46,933 bases of DNA, from contig JAJYJK010000017.1 of the NCBI GenBank assembly GCA_021789555.1, forward strand, positions 1 through 46,933, given 5' to 3'. Every line of letters starts with the position of its first letter. Within the stretch, counting starts at the first letter, position 1. The stretch is from Nitrospirota bacterium. Its GTDB lineage: Bacteria > Nitrospirota > Thermodesulfovibrionia > Thermodesulfovibrionales > JdFR-88. The notes under the pieces were generated by a model, which was not told where the DNA came from, did no database searches, and was given only the letters and a program-made list of their open reading frames with translations. This document shows, one piece after another, positions 1 through 6,848 of this stretch. The position numbers and the translations under genes were made by a program.

Positions 1-96
1 AGCCCGGCCGGTATGCTTACGCTCACGATGAGCGCCAATTCGGCTGTCAAAAAAGGGATCTTGCATTATATTGAACGCCTCAAACAGGCTGCCTGA
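1..96 (+). CDS. 3' end of an unidentified gene (partial at window edge)
   Basis: An open frame enters from the left edge and ends at TGA 94-96. The last residues read ...MSANSAVKKGILHYIERLKQ-A-A, which looks like a helical C-terminus. I do not recognise the family. The only supports are an uninterrupted frame and plausible composition over 31 codons, so it could be chance. If real, it belongs to the accessory DNA left of the tRNA-Lys fragment. Confidence 0.3.
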   Translation, partial: SPAGMLTLTMSANSAVKKGILHYIERLKQAA

Positions 97-137
97 CCTC
101 TATTTTTATGCAACGATAGGGTTAACAAGCCCTGCTC

Positions 138-515
138 TTAAAAGTCAGCTTTTCTTGCCGTCCGATACCTTATGATATCTTCAAGCATCTCAATGAACCC
201 GTGTTTGAGCTTCTTGCTTTGGAGCCTTCTATAAAGCATGAGAAGCTTTGCCTCATCATTCAAGAGCCCGGTCATGGCCCTTTGCTCCCCGGCCCCGAAC
301 GACCCTTTCTCAACCAGGAAAAGGCTAGCAGGCACTCCCAATGCTCCCGATATCTGCTTGAGTCTCGAAAGATTGAGCTTATTTATCCCCTTTTCATATT
401 TTTGCACTTGCTGATACGACAACCCGATCTTTTCCGCAAGCTGCATCTGGGACATCCCGGAGGACTTTCTCATCTGCCTGATAAGCTCCCCGATCGCCTT
501 ATCGCTTTTAAACAT
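138..515 (-). CDS. XRE-family HTH transcriptional regulator
   Basis: A 125-residue DNA-binding regulator. Residues about 9-68 form a complete Cro/C1-type helix-turn-helix; the recognition part reads MSQMQLAEKIGLSYQQVQKY, followed by the usual E-K-G-I-N and L..I...LGVP..LF segments. The C-terminal half is a short helical tail without a recognisable sensor domain. It is divergent from the CI-like gene at 780, so the gap 516-699 probably holds operators for both. Family knowledge: such proteins are prophage or plasmid repressors or toxin-antitoxin regulators. Together with the neighbouring CI-like gene and the tRNA-Lys scar at 1381 it suggests remnant integrated-element DNA. The specific target is unknown. 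Confidence 0.8.
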   Translation of the reverse strand: MFKSDKAIGELIRQMRKSSGMSQMQLAEKIGLSYQQVQKYEKGINKLNLSRLKQISGALGVPASLFLVEKGSFGAGEQRAMTGLLNDEAKLLMLYRRLQSKKLKHGFIEMLEDIIRYRTARKADF

Positions 516-699
516 TCCAGATCCCCTTTGGTTTTCTAAAGTTGTCTGTAAATGAATCCCCGTTTATAGAAATCGAGCAGGTCCTTGGCCAGCACTTGAT
601 TTAATAAGAAAATGTGCAAATTTTTCTTTATTTTTTGTCATTGCAAAACTTGCCGGGCGGTTGTTAAAATTTGGTGTCTTTTCATTTTTGAGGAGGAAC

Positions 700-783
700 A
701 TGGATATTCAGGCCGCCTTACCCTCATTTTTGTTTTTTTATATTATACGCAATTGCGGACAAAATCAAGAGAAAAATACGTGA
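700..783 (+). CDS. candidate 27-residue leader peptide upstream of CI-like regulator
   Basis: A short ORF (ATG 700-702, TGA 781-783) is preceded by a near-perfect Shine-Dalgarno AGGAGG (691-696) at ideal spacing. The peptide begins MDIQAALPSFLFFYI and is hydrophobic in its middle. Its TGA overlaps the GTG start of the next gene (GTGA, 780-783), the classic arrangement for translational coupling. The following gene has only a weak ribosome site of its own. A role as a leader that controls initiation of the downstream repressor is inference; it may alternatively be a chance ORF. Confidence 0.4.
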   Translation: MDIQAALPSFLFFYIIRNCGQNQEKNT

Positions 784-791
784 TTGCGTAT
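745..791 (+). promoter_or_regulatory. inverted repeat over the start of the CI-like gene
   Basis: Perfect 9-bp arms ATACGCAAT (745-753) and ATTGCGTAT (783-791) enclose 29 nt. The left arm overlaps a 10-bp palindrome CGCAATTGCG (748-757). In DNA this could be a repressor operator. In mRNA it would form a stem covering the GTG start codon at 780 and its upstream region. Both readings are inference. Confidence 0.4.
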
Positions 792-1208
792 AGACTGAAA
801 CAGATATTAGGAGATCGATCTCAGCGAAAATTCGCCAAATCAGTTGGCATCAGCCCCTCCACGTTGTGGGAATACCTGAAAGGACGGACTCCTCCAGCCG
901 ATTTTATTGCCCGCGTTTGCGAACAAGAAAGAGTTTCATTAAAATGGCTAATGACGGGCGAGGGACCGATGAATGCGGAAGAGGCTGAGCTGAAGGGCCC
1001 TGAGATTCCGAAAGCGGCCGAGGATGAGGCAATATTCCAGATAAGCGTAAAAGGTTATATAGCGGCCCACAACCGGCCGATTATAGAGAGGATGATCCGG
1101 CAGCTTACGAATATTATTAATGAAGGAGATTACCGGAAGACTGGAGCATTACAGAGTTTCCTGGACGTTCTGTCGCCGCAAAAAAAGGGGAGAGAAAATA
1201 GATCCTAA
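780..1208 (+). CDS. phage CI-like helix-turn-helix regulator
   Basis: A 142-residue protein if started at GTG 780, chosen because it overlaps the TGA of the small upstream ORF (GTGA) and because residues encoded further upstream look untranslated. The N-terminal 60 residues resemble the bacteriophage CI-type repressor domain: RLKQILGDRSQRKFAKSVGI, then SPSTLWEYLKGRTPPADFI, then V.LKWLMTGEGPM, a hallmark of this family. The C-terminal part (about 75-142) is helical and lacks the Ser-Lys peptidase domain of LexA/CI, so RecA-triggered self-cleavage is not expected. It is divergent from another XRE regulator. It probably belonged to a mobile element integrated at the tRNA-Lys site just downstream. 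Confidence 0.75.
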   Translation: MIAYRLKQILGDRSQRKFAKSVGISPSTLWEYLKGRTPPADFIARVCEQERVSLKWLMTGEGPMNAEEAELKGPEIPKAAEDEAIFQISVKGYIAAHNRPIIERMIRQLTNIINEGDYRKTGALQSFLDVLSPQKKGRENRS

Positions 1209-1380
1209 AAAAAGGTGGAAATTCGCAAGTCACATGTTTATTTACTGTGACAAAATCGTGACAAAACAGGTCTAAAAAGACACAATTTCATATAAAACGT
1301 ATCAATAAAGATGCGTTGAAACTTGCTGATATTAAAGTTAAACTTGGTATTTTCAAGCACTTGCATACCCCCTGCAAAGC

Positions 1381-1425
1381 GTCTCTTAATCAGCGGGTCG
1401 CAGGTTCGAATCCTGCACGGCTCAC
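1381..1425 (+). other. 3' fragment of tRNA-Lys(CTT), probable attachment-site scar
   Basis: The sequence matches the anticodon loop (CTCTTAA, anticodon CTT), variable loop, T arm (GCAGG TTCGAAT CCTGC) and acceptor 3' strand of a bacterial tRNA-Lys. The 5' half is absent: upstream bases cannot form the anticodon, D or acceptor stems. Tyrosine integrases commonly recombine within the 3' half of tRNA genes and leave such copies at the far end of the island. It does not encode a functional tRNA. The spurious minus-strand ORF over it is a translation of this tRNA remnant. Confidence 0.75.
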
Positions 1426-1452
1426 TTTTCCTTTCCCTTAAAAAATCAGCGG

Positions 1453-1965
1453 TCAGGCGGACGGAGACCAAACAGTAATGTCCGGAACCGTGGAAAAATC
1501 GGAATCCTCTGTGGCCATATGGTGAATGGATTTCCTCAGCATAACGGCAAGATGCGCGGCGTCAGCGGTTATTAGACCATGATCTTTCGCATAGCGTGCC
1601 GCTTGCTTCATATCAGCGGCCTTCAGGTCGATCACCAGCATGCCCGCTTCCTGAAGTTTGTCCAGGTAATTTATATATCCAATGAGAGGCGTTAAAACCT
1701 TTTCTCTGTTTTTTGGGTTCTCAAGGAGCTTCTTAACATGCTGGACTGTTACTCTTTCGAGGTAATTCGAAGCCGACTGCATCATGATTTTGCAGGAAAC
1801 CTCTTCCAGCACCAAGGCTGATGTACATGCCTTTATGTTTGAGAGCTCCACCCTATTGAGGAATTCTACTGAGACCGGGTTTGCATCGAAGGCATGGTGG
1901 AGAAAAATGGTCGCGTCTATAAAAACAGTGCTTTTGCCCTCGAAATCTCTAAGATTTTTCTGCAT
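1453..1965 (-). CDS. PIN-domain toxin (VapC-like)
   Basis: A 170-residue PIN-domain protein. Acidic residues typical of the metal site are visible: the N-terminal D in STVFIDATIFLHH, E in the SALVLEEVSCK helix, and the C-terminal D-A-A-H and T-E-D-S-D-F motifs (GLITADAAHLAV; MATEDSDF). Family knowledge: PIN proteins in such pairs are Mg-dependent RNases that cut tRNA or rRNA and are neutralised by the upstream antitoxin. The start at 1965 overlaps the end of the AbrB-like antitoxin gene by 17 bases, a typical toxin-antitoxin operon. The protein is a little longer than common VapC (about 130-140), with a helical middle insertion. The target is unknown. Confidence 0.75.
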   Translation of the reverse strand: MQKNLRDFEGKSTVFIDATIFLHHAFDANPVSVEFLNRVELSNIKACTSALVLEEVSCKIMMQSASNYLERVTVQHVKKLLENPKNREKVLTPLIGYINYLDKLQEAGMLVIDLKAADMKQAARYAKDHGLITADAAHLAVMLRKSIHHMATEDSDFSTVPDITVWSPSA

Positions 1966-2170
1966 ACAGATCTTCCAATTCCCTCATTGAAAGCCGGCCT
2001 TTGACAATACCTCTAGCCTTCTCGGTATAGGTTCTCTTAATCGGGACGACCATGATACCTTTTGATGTCATTTGCACATCAACCTTATCGCCGGCGTGGA
2101 TATTGGCCTTTTCTCTTATCTCCTTGGGGATCACAATCTGTCCCTTGGCAAGAACCTTCGCCATCGGCAT
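1949..2170 (-). CDS. SpoVT/AbrB-type antitoxin (VapB-like)
   Basis: A 73-residue protein. The first 45 residues are a swapped-hairpin AbrB DNA-binding domain: MAKVLAKGQIVIPKEIREKA, then G.KV.V....GI.V.P. The C-terminal tail (about 50-73, ARGIVKGRLSMRELEDLYAE) is the expected toxin-binding segment, with the common RG...GR.S..ELE pattern. I chose ATG 2170 because a strong Shine-Dalgarno (GGGAGGTGG) lies just before it; a longer TTG start would swallow that site. The gene overlaps the PIN toxin gene by 17 bases. It probably represses its own operon through the palindromes at 2206-2247. Confidence 0.8.
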   Translation of the reverse strand: MPMAKVLAKGQIVIPKEIREKANIHAGDKVDVQMTSKGIMVVPIKRTYTEKARGIVKGRLSMRELEDLYAEKS

Positions 2171-2205
2171 AACGCCACCTCCCAATTTAAGTATAACTAA
2201 AAATC

Positions 2206-2252
2206 AAGTTTAACTTTAATTTCAGTATTACAAAATTAAATTTAATTGTCAA
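2206..2252 (-). promoter_or_regulatory. toxin-antitoxin promoter with palindromic operators
   Basis: On the minus strand a perfect -35 TTGACA (2252-2247) is followed by the 14-bp perfect palindrome AATTAAATTTAATT (2234-2247) in the spacer, a weak extended -10 (TGTAATACT), and an AAGTT-T-AACTT palindrome (2206-2216). This fits autorepression by the AbrB-type antitoxin. The promoter assignment is inference from motifs. Confidence 0.45.
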
Positions 2253-2304
2253 CCGGATCGCTCATTAAACCGGCAAAGCAATATTTTCCGGGAAATTTCG
2301 AGTT

Positions 2305-3339
2305 TTAAGGCAAATTTTTGAATGGCGTTTTGGCGAAAAAGCGGGCCAATCCGTGCCGTTTTAAAATGGATGTGAGCCGCCGGGACCGGAACAACTCCAT
2401 GAGTCTCTCCGTTGCGTACCGCTGCCTTCGGGACCAATCGCCTTTTATCCGGACCGCGTAAAGGGTTTCACTATGGTTGCCGGGCAGCGGGGCCGGCTCC
2501 TCCGCCGTCCCTCCCAGGGGGACGACATCAAAAAGGTCCGGAAAGACGGCCTTCGCGTGCCTCGCCAGATGATAAAAAATGACGCCTGCATCGGCCTTCC
2601 CGTAAGCGATGGACCACGGTATCTCCCGATGATGGATGCGCCTGCCGCAAAGCCATTTCCGCGGGCCGCCGCCTGCCCCGTTGAAGATGGCGTCAAAAAG
2701 ACTTTTAGCTGTCAGATCTTTAGCTGTCATACCTTGCGGGCGAGAAACCTTATCGCACAGGGCGATGTGATAAATGGAGCTTGCGTAGAGCCTGAACGAG
2801 CCCGCCTCCGTGGCGGGGTTGGGCGTCATCAGCCGGACGCCCCTCCGGCCCAGGTCCCAGGGCGTGAAGATGCCCTTCGGGTTTCCTTTCCCGACCAGTA
2901 TCACGTTGCCCCTGCTTCGGCAGATTCTAAGGACGCCGCCCGTGGTGAAACCGGCGGCGGCGAGGGAATCGATGAGCCCCTCCGGGCCGACGGCGACCTG
3001 GGGGCGGCAGGACGCCAAAAAATTCCCGAACCGGACTAGACCGTTTGTTATCTGGAGTTTCGCAATCGGGGGGCTGGTCGTATAGAGCCAGTTTCGAAGG
3101 GGGGCATCCGCCGGAAACCCCTTCAAATAAAGGTCCCAGAGCTCGCCGAGCGCCATATGGTAGTTGCCCGAGGTGCTGAGGACCATGTCGCATTGGCTTA
3201 TCCCGGCATGGAGGTCGTTTACAAGGTTGGCGGTGGGCTCGCCAAGCGAAGGCTCCTGCCCGCCCCGCTCCGATGGCCAGTCCAGTATTTTCGGCCCGTC
3301 TACGACAGGCCTTCCGGTTATGGCGGGTATCGTGTCCAT
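2305..3339 (-). CDS. periplasmic-binding-protein-like protein without signal peptide
   Basis: A 344-residue protein resembling the ModA/PBP type II substrate-binding fold: an N-terminal segment ending in DMVLSTSGNYHMALGELW, a conserved region GVRLMTPNPATEAGSFRLYA typical of molybdate/tungstate-type binding proteins, and a later AYGKADAGVIFYHLARHA segment. These families usually begin with a secretion signal. None is visible here, and the start MDTIPAITGRPVVDG appears cytoplasmic, so the protein may be an intracellular sensor-like member or be missing its 5' end. No ABC permease or ATPase gene is adjacent. The ligand is unknown. It is divergent from the thioredoxin-fold gene at 3470. Confidence 0.6.
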   Translation of the reverse strand: MDTIPAITGRPVVDGPKILDWPSERGGQEPSLGEPTANLVNDLHAGISQCDMVLSTSGNYHMALGELWDLYLKGFPADAPLRNWLYTTSPPIAKLQITNGLVRFGNFLASCRPQVAVGPEGLIDSLAAAGFTTGGVLRICRSRGNVILVGKGNPKGIFTPWDLGRRGVRLMTPNPATEAGSFRLYASSIYHIALCDKVSRPQGMTAKDLTAKSLFDAIFNGAGGGPRKWLCGRRIHHREIPWSIAYGKADAGVIFYHLARHAKAVFPDLFDVVPLGGTAEEPAPLPGNHSETLYAVRIKGDWSRRQRYATERLMELFRSRRLTSILKRHGLARFFAKTPFKNLP

Positions 3340-3469
3340 AATGGGTTTTCCCCGTTAAGTCTATCACACCTCTTCGACAGGTTCGTGCGGCTCTTCGAAA
3401 ACAAACGGCGTTGCGCCTGAAAATCCCCAATTTGAAAACCCCGGCCCCTGGTGTTAGCCTTAAAGCAGG

Positions 3470-3793
3470 ATGCTGAAGATTGACTGCTATCTTTCGATAA
3501 CTTGCGCCTCCGAAGAGGCCCTCCGGCGCAATATTGAAGAGGCCCTCCGGATGGAGCGCCTCGAGGCCGCACTCGATATGCGCAGGATAGACGAAAAAGA
3601 GGCCGGAAGGCTCGGGCTGCGCGGCTCGCCCTCCATATTCATAAACGGCGTCGAGGTCCAGCCGGTCTCACAGCCCGGTTTCACCTGAAGGTTGTTCTCC
3701 GACAGGGCCGGGAAGCTCTCGAACGTGCCGTCAGTCGATACCGTCAGGCAGACCATCAGGGAAGTCTCGGGCAGGGAAGTCCCGGGAAAGTAA
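3470..3793 (+). CDS. thioredoxin-fold protein with in-frame TGA (candidate selenoprotein)
   Basis: Reading from ATG 3470 gives 72 residues, then TGA (3686-3688), then 34 more codons in the same frame to TAA 3791-3793. The total is 107 residues with the TGA at position 73. Both halves match a widespread small thioredoxin-like family: N-terminal CYLSITCASEEALRRNI, then RLGLRGSPSIFINGVEVQP, then the signature usually written G-[FL]-[ST]-C-R-[VL]-[YF]. Here that signature reads GFT-(TGA)-RLF, so the stop sits exactly at the conserved Cys. The last part (V.SVDTVRQTIREVSG) is the expected terminal helix, and its codons keep the G/C-ending bias of neighbours. A stem-loop can be drawn just downstream (TTC-CC 3695-3700 with GG-GAA 3710-3714, loop GACAGGGCC). 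Selenocysteine is the favoured reading; a nonsense mutation is the alternative. Confidence 0.65.
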
Positions 3794-3829
3794 TTAGTGC
3801 TCATTTAGCTTATATGCGATAATAGATAG

Positions 3830-4732
3830 ATGTCCGGGGGGCATGTCCATAACGGCGCCGAAAAGCGGCTTGCCCTGAGCCTGATAATCACTCTTGCCGT
3901 GGTGCTCGGGGAGGCGGTCGGGGGGTACTTCGCAAACAGCCTTGCCCTTTTAAGCGACGCGGGGCACAACTTTACGGATTCCTTTGCCCTGGGCCTGAGC
4001 CTGATTGCGGCCCGCATAAGCACTTGGTCCCCCGACCGCAGGGCCACCTTCGGATACCAGCGTGTGGGCCTGCTGGCCGCGGTCATAAACGGCGGACTGC
4101 TCTTCATCATAGCGTTCGTGATATCCGGGGAGGCCATCAGACGTCTCTCCGCCCCACCCGCAATTGATAGCCGGCTCATGCTGGTCTTTGGCGCGCTCGC
4201 TTTCGCGGCCAATACCACCATAGTGCTCATACTCAGGCACGGGCACAGGGACCTGAATATCAAAAGCGCCTGGCTGCACATGTTGGGTGATGCCTTTGCC
4301 TCATTCGGCGTAATTATTTCTGCGGCAATCATAATCTTTACCGGCTGGCGCCTTGTGGACCCGCTGGCAAGCCTGGCGATCGCCCTCATAATATTGGTGG
4401 GCGGCCTGAGGGTCGTAAGCGAGGCCGTGCACGTTTTTCTGGAGCTTGCGCCCAGGGACCTCAATGTCGAGGCCGTGGCAAAAAATATCTGCTCCTTCCC
4501 GGACGTCATGGGCGTGCACGACGTGCACCTCTGGGCCCTCACTAAAGGCCATGTCATGTTCACCGCCCATATCTGGGTGAAGGACGAAAAACTAAGCCAC
4601 GTGCAGCAGTTGAGCGATAAGCTAAAGGCGATGCTCGCCACTGCCGGCATAGACCACGCCACCCTCGAATTCCAGTGCGGCGAATGCCAGGACAAGGGGA
4701 TATTCTGCGAGATAAAGAAAGAGGCTGAATAA
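3830..4732 (+). CDS. CDF-family cation efflux transporter (CzcD/ZitB-like)
   Basis: A 300-residue cation diffusion facilitator that exports Zn2+ or similar divalent ions in exchange for protons. About six membrane segments are visible. The family signature lies in the second: SLALLSDAGHNFTDSFALG, with the metal-binding H and D of the HxxxD motif. A second HMLGD motif follows (WLHMLGDAFASFGV). The cytoplasmic C-terminal domain (about residues 205-300) has the ferredoxin-like fold pattern VHDVHLWALTKGHVMFTAH. A Cys/His tail (CGECQDKGIFC) could add metal binding. The start ATG 3830 has only a weak ribosome site. A Fur-type regulator lies two genes downstream, consistent with metal homeostasis, but a regulatory link is unproven. 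Confidence 0.9.
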   Translation: MSGGHVHNGAEKRLALSLIITLAVVLGEAVGGYFANSLALLSDAGHNFTDSFALGLSLIAARISTWSPDRRATFGYQRVGLLAAVINGGLLFIIAFVISGEAIRRLSAPPAIDSRLMLVFGALAFAANTTIVLILRHGHRDLNIKSAWLHMLGDAFASFGVIISAAIIIFTGWRLVDPLASLAIALIILVGGLRVVSEAVHVFLELAPRDLNVEAVAKNICSFPDVMGVHDVHLWALTKGHVMFTAHIWVKDEKLSHVQQLSDKLKAMLATAGIDHATLEFQCGECQDKGIFCEIKKEAE

Positions 4733-4764
4733 CGTGCAAAGGGGTTTAGGGGAGGAGGTTTAGG

Positions 4765-5232
4765 GTGCTGATACCGCTTCTCATCGCGCTGCATGTCGCA
4801 ACCATCGTGCTGTGGATCGGCGGGGTGGCATTCGTCACGATCATCGTCTTCCCCCTCATAGCCAGGATGACGGATTCCTTCGACGCGGTCATGCTCTTCC
4901 AGGGCGTGGAGCACCGCTTCGCAAAACATGCGCGGCTCTACGTGGCAATATCGGGGATCACCGGGTTTCTGGTGCTCTACCTGGAGGGGCTCCAGGGCCT
5001 GCTCTTTACCGCCAGGGGACTTGGCATTACCATCATGCTCATAGCCTGGGCCTTCTATCTGCTGGTGCTCGTCTTTGAAAAGCGGATCTTCAAAAAAATC
5101 TTCGGAAAACCGGAGAAGTTTGACGTGAAGAAGGTCTTCACGGGCCTGGGCGTCTTCCACTGGTTCGTGCTCGGCCTGAGCATGCTCGCCGTGCTGGCCG
5201 GGGTCTGGCAGGGCCATGTGGAACATTTTTGA
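4765..5232 (+). CDS. small integral membrane protein, function unknown
   Basis: A 155-residue hydrophobic protein with four predicted membrane helices, at roughly residues 2-32, 60-80, 85-105 and 125-150. The first helix contains H9 in LIALHVATIVLWIGGVAFVT and the last contains FHWFVLGLSMLAVLAGVW. Histidines facing the membrane resemble small haem- or copper-related proteins of the CopD/DUF2269 type, but no diagnostic motif allows assignment. Start is GTG 4765, supported by GGAGGAGG at 4751-4758. It follows the CDF exporter by 32 bases, so the two are probably co-transcribed. Confidence 0.7.
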   Translation: MLIPLLIALHVATIVLWIGGVAFVTIIVFPLIARMTDSFDAVMLFQGVEHRFAKHARLYVAISGITGFLVLYLEGLQGLLFTARGLGITIMLIAWAFYLLVLVFEKRIFKKIFGKPEKFDVKKVFTGLGVFHWFVLGLSMLAVLAGVWQGHVEHF

Positions 5233-5242
5233 TGCTAAAGGT

Positions 5243-5285
5243 CCACCCTCTCCAAACCCTCTCCCTTCCAGGGAGAGGGTTTCAC
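5243..5285. repeat. palindromic intergenic repeat, single unit
   Basis: One half-element of the dispersed family: CACCCTCTCC, then the stem AACCCTCTCCCT...AGGGAGAGGGTT. It sits in the gap behind the membrane-protein gene and ahead of the Fur-family gene. It may act as a hairpin at the transcript end. Confidence 0.75.
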
Positions 5286-5362
5286 CTGAAAAAAGGGGAG
5301 AATCATTCACCCTAAACAATTGACAGATACAAACCGGGTCTTTTAAAATTTCCTTTACAATA

Positions 5363-5818
5363 ATGAAAACCGCGGGCGCGAAAAGTGAGAGGCGGATTTT
5401 CGAGGAGCACATAGCCGAGCGGGGTTTCAGGATGACCCGCCAGAGGGCCCTCATCCTCGATATCTTCCTGAAAAAGGAGGGGCACCTGAGCCCCGAGGAG
5501 CTCTACGACCTGGTCAAGGCCAAGGACCCGACGGTAGGCAGGGCCACCGTTTACAGGATGCTCAGGCTCATGAGAGAGGCCGATCTGGCCAGGAAGGTGG
5601 ACTTGGGCGACGGCCTTTCAAGATATGAGCACAAATACGGGCACGCCCACCATGACCACCTTATCTGCCTGCGCTGCGGCAAGGCGATCGAGGTGGTGGA
5701 CGAGGAGATCGAGGCCCTCCAGGAAAAACTCGCCAGGAAACACGGCTACAAACTGACGGCCCACGAGATGGACCTCTTTGGCCTCTGCCCATCCTGCAAA
5801 AAGAAAGAGAGAAAATAG
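5363..5818 (+). CDS. Fur-family metal-responsive regulator
   Basis: A 151-residue Fur superfamily repressor. The winged-helix DNA-binding domain (about 15-90) includes GFRMTRQRALILDIF, HLSPEELYDLV and GRATVYRMLRLMREADL. The dimerisation/metal domain has the regulatory site motif HAHHDHLICLRCG (about 92-106) and a C-terminal C-P-S-C, giving two CxxC pairs for a structural zinc. Family knowledge allows Fur (iron), Zur (zinc) or PerR (peroxide); the HHDH motif and Cys4 zinc site fit Fur, Zur and PerR, so I leave it at family level. Its TAG (5816-5818) is directly followed by the ATG of the PfkB kinase, indicating an operon. Confidence 0.92.
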   Translation: MKTAGAKSERRIFEEHIAERGFRMTRQRALILDIFLKKEGHLSPEELYDLVKAKDPTVGRATVYRMLRLMREADLARKVDLGDGLSRYEHKYGHAHHDHLICLRCGKAIEVVDEEIEALQEKLARKHGYKLTAHEMDLFGLCPSCKKKERK

Positions 5819-6730
5819 ATGTCTATACTGGTTGTGGGCTCGGTTGCCCTGGATACGGTCAAGACCCCTTTCGGCCGGGTGGAGGAGGCCCTTGGCGGCT
5901 CGGCGACCTATTTTTCGACATCGGCAAGCTATTTCACCGACGTGCAGGTCGTCGCCGTGGTGGGCCAGGACTTTCCCGAACGGCATGTGAACTTCCTGAA
6001 AACCAGACGGGTGGATTTAAAGGGGCTTGAGCGCGTGCCAGGTGGCAGGACCTTCCGATGGGAGGGTTTTTACGATTACGACCTCAACAAGGCCCACACG
6101 CTAAAAACGGAGCTTGGCGTCTTCGAGACCTTTCACCCGGAAATCCCGCAGGAATACCGGGACGCCCAGGTCGTGTTCCTCGCAAATATAGACCCCGTCC
6201 TCCAGAAAAACATCCTGGCGCAGGTCAAGGCCCCCAGGCTGGTAGCGGCCGACACCATGAATTTCTGGATAGCAAGCAAGCGCGCCGAGCTGCTGGAGAC
6301 CCTGAAACTGGTGGACATCCTCACCATAAACGACGCGGAAACAAGGGAGCTCGCCGGCGAGCCCAACCTCGTAAAGGCCGCAAGAAAGATAATCGGCATG
6401 GGGCCAAAAACGCTCATCATCAAAAGGGGCGAGTACGGCGTCCTCATGTTCAACGGGGGCAGCACCTTCTCCGCGCCGGCCTATCCGCTGGAGTCCGTCT
6501 TCGACCCCACCGGCGCGGGCGACACCTTCGCCGGCGGCTTCATGGGTTACATCGCAAGCATCATGGACTGGAAGGACGGCAACCTCCGAAAGGCCCTCGT
6601 CATGGGAAGCGTCATGGCATCCTTCGCGGTCGAGGATTTCAGCCTGGGCGGCATCTCGTCCCTCGATTACCCGGAGATAGAAAAACGTTTCCGGGAATTC
6701 AAAAGACTCTCCCACTTCGAAGACATCTAA
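5819..6730 (+). CDS. PfkB-family carbohydrate/nucleoside kinase
   Basis: A 303-residue ribokinase-fold enzyme that phosphorylates a sugar, nucleoside or related alcohol with ATP. The N-terminal GSVALDTVKTPFG and GGSATYFSTSASYF segments are the substrate-binding glycine regions. TINDAETRELAG is the hinge motif, and DPTGAGDTFAGGF (about 229-241) carries the anion hole and catalytic base D235. The substrate cannot be read from the sequence; the substitution pattern around GGSATYFS resembles uncharacterised adenosine/ribokinase-like members common in anaerobes. The start codon abuts the Fur-family stop codon. Transcription ends in a paired palindromic repeat. Confidence 0.88.
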   Translation: MSILVVGSVALDTVKTPFGRVEEALGGSATYFSTSASYFTDVQVVAVVGQDFPERHVNFLKTRRVDLKGLERVPGGRTFRWEGFYDYDLNKAHTLKTELGVFETFHPEIPQEYRDAQVVFLANIDPVLQKNILAQVKAPRLVAADTMNFWIASKRAELLETLKLVDILTINDAETRELAGEPNLVKAARKIIGMGPKTLIIKRGEYGVLMFNGGSTFSAPAYPLESVFDPTGAGDTFAGGFMGYIASIMDWKDGNLRKALVMGSVMASFAVEDFSLGGISSLDYPEIEKRFREFKRLSHFEDI

Positions 6731-6734
6731 AGAC

Positions 6735-6848
6735 ACACCCTCTCCTAATCCTCTCCCTTAAAGGGAGAGGATTTCACAAAAGGATGGCTTTAAAAGATAG
6801 CTTTATGCGAAACCCTCTCCCTCGAGGGAGAGGGTTGGGTGAGGGTGT
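6735..6848. repeat. paired palindromic intergenic repeat (REPIN-like)
   Basis: Two hairpin units lie in inverted orientation. The outer ends are ACACCCTCTCC (6735) and GAGGGTGT (ending 6848), so the whole unit is itself an imperfect inverted repeat of about 114 bp. Inner stems are CCTCTCCCTT-AAAGGGAGAGG and CCCTCTCCCTCGAGGGAGAGGG. It lies between the convergent PfkB and coiled-coil genes and may serve as a bidirectional terminator. Confidence 0.85.

Noticed and set aside
1238-1471. Minus-strand ORF containing SEPCRIRTCDPLIKR
   Set aside because: The peptide is a reverse translation of the tRNA-Lys fragment, a well-known annotation artefact.
3805-5454. 549-codon minus-strand ORF
   Set aside because: Antisense to the CDF transporter, membrane protein and Fur-family gene, all of which have clear domains; it is a shadow of GC-rich codon bias.
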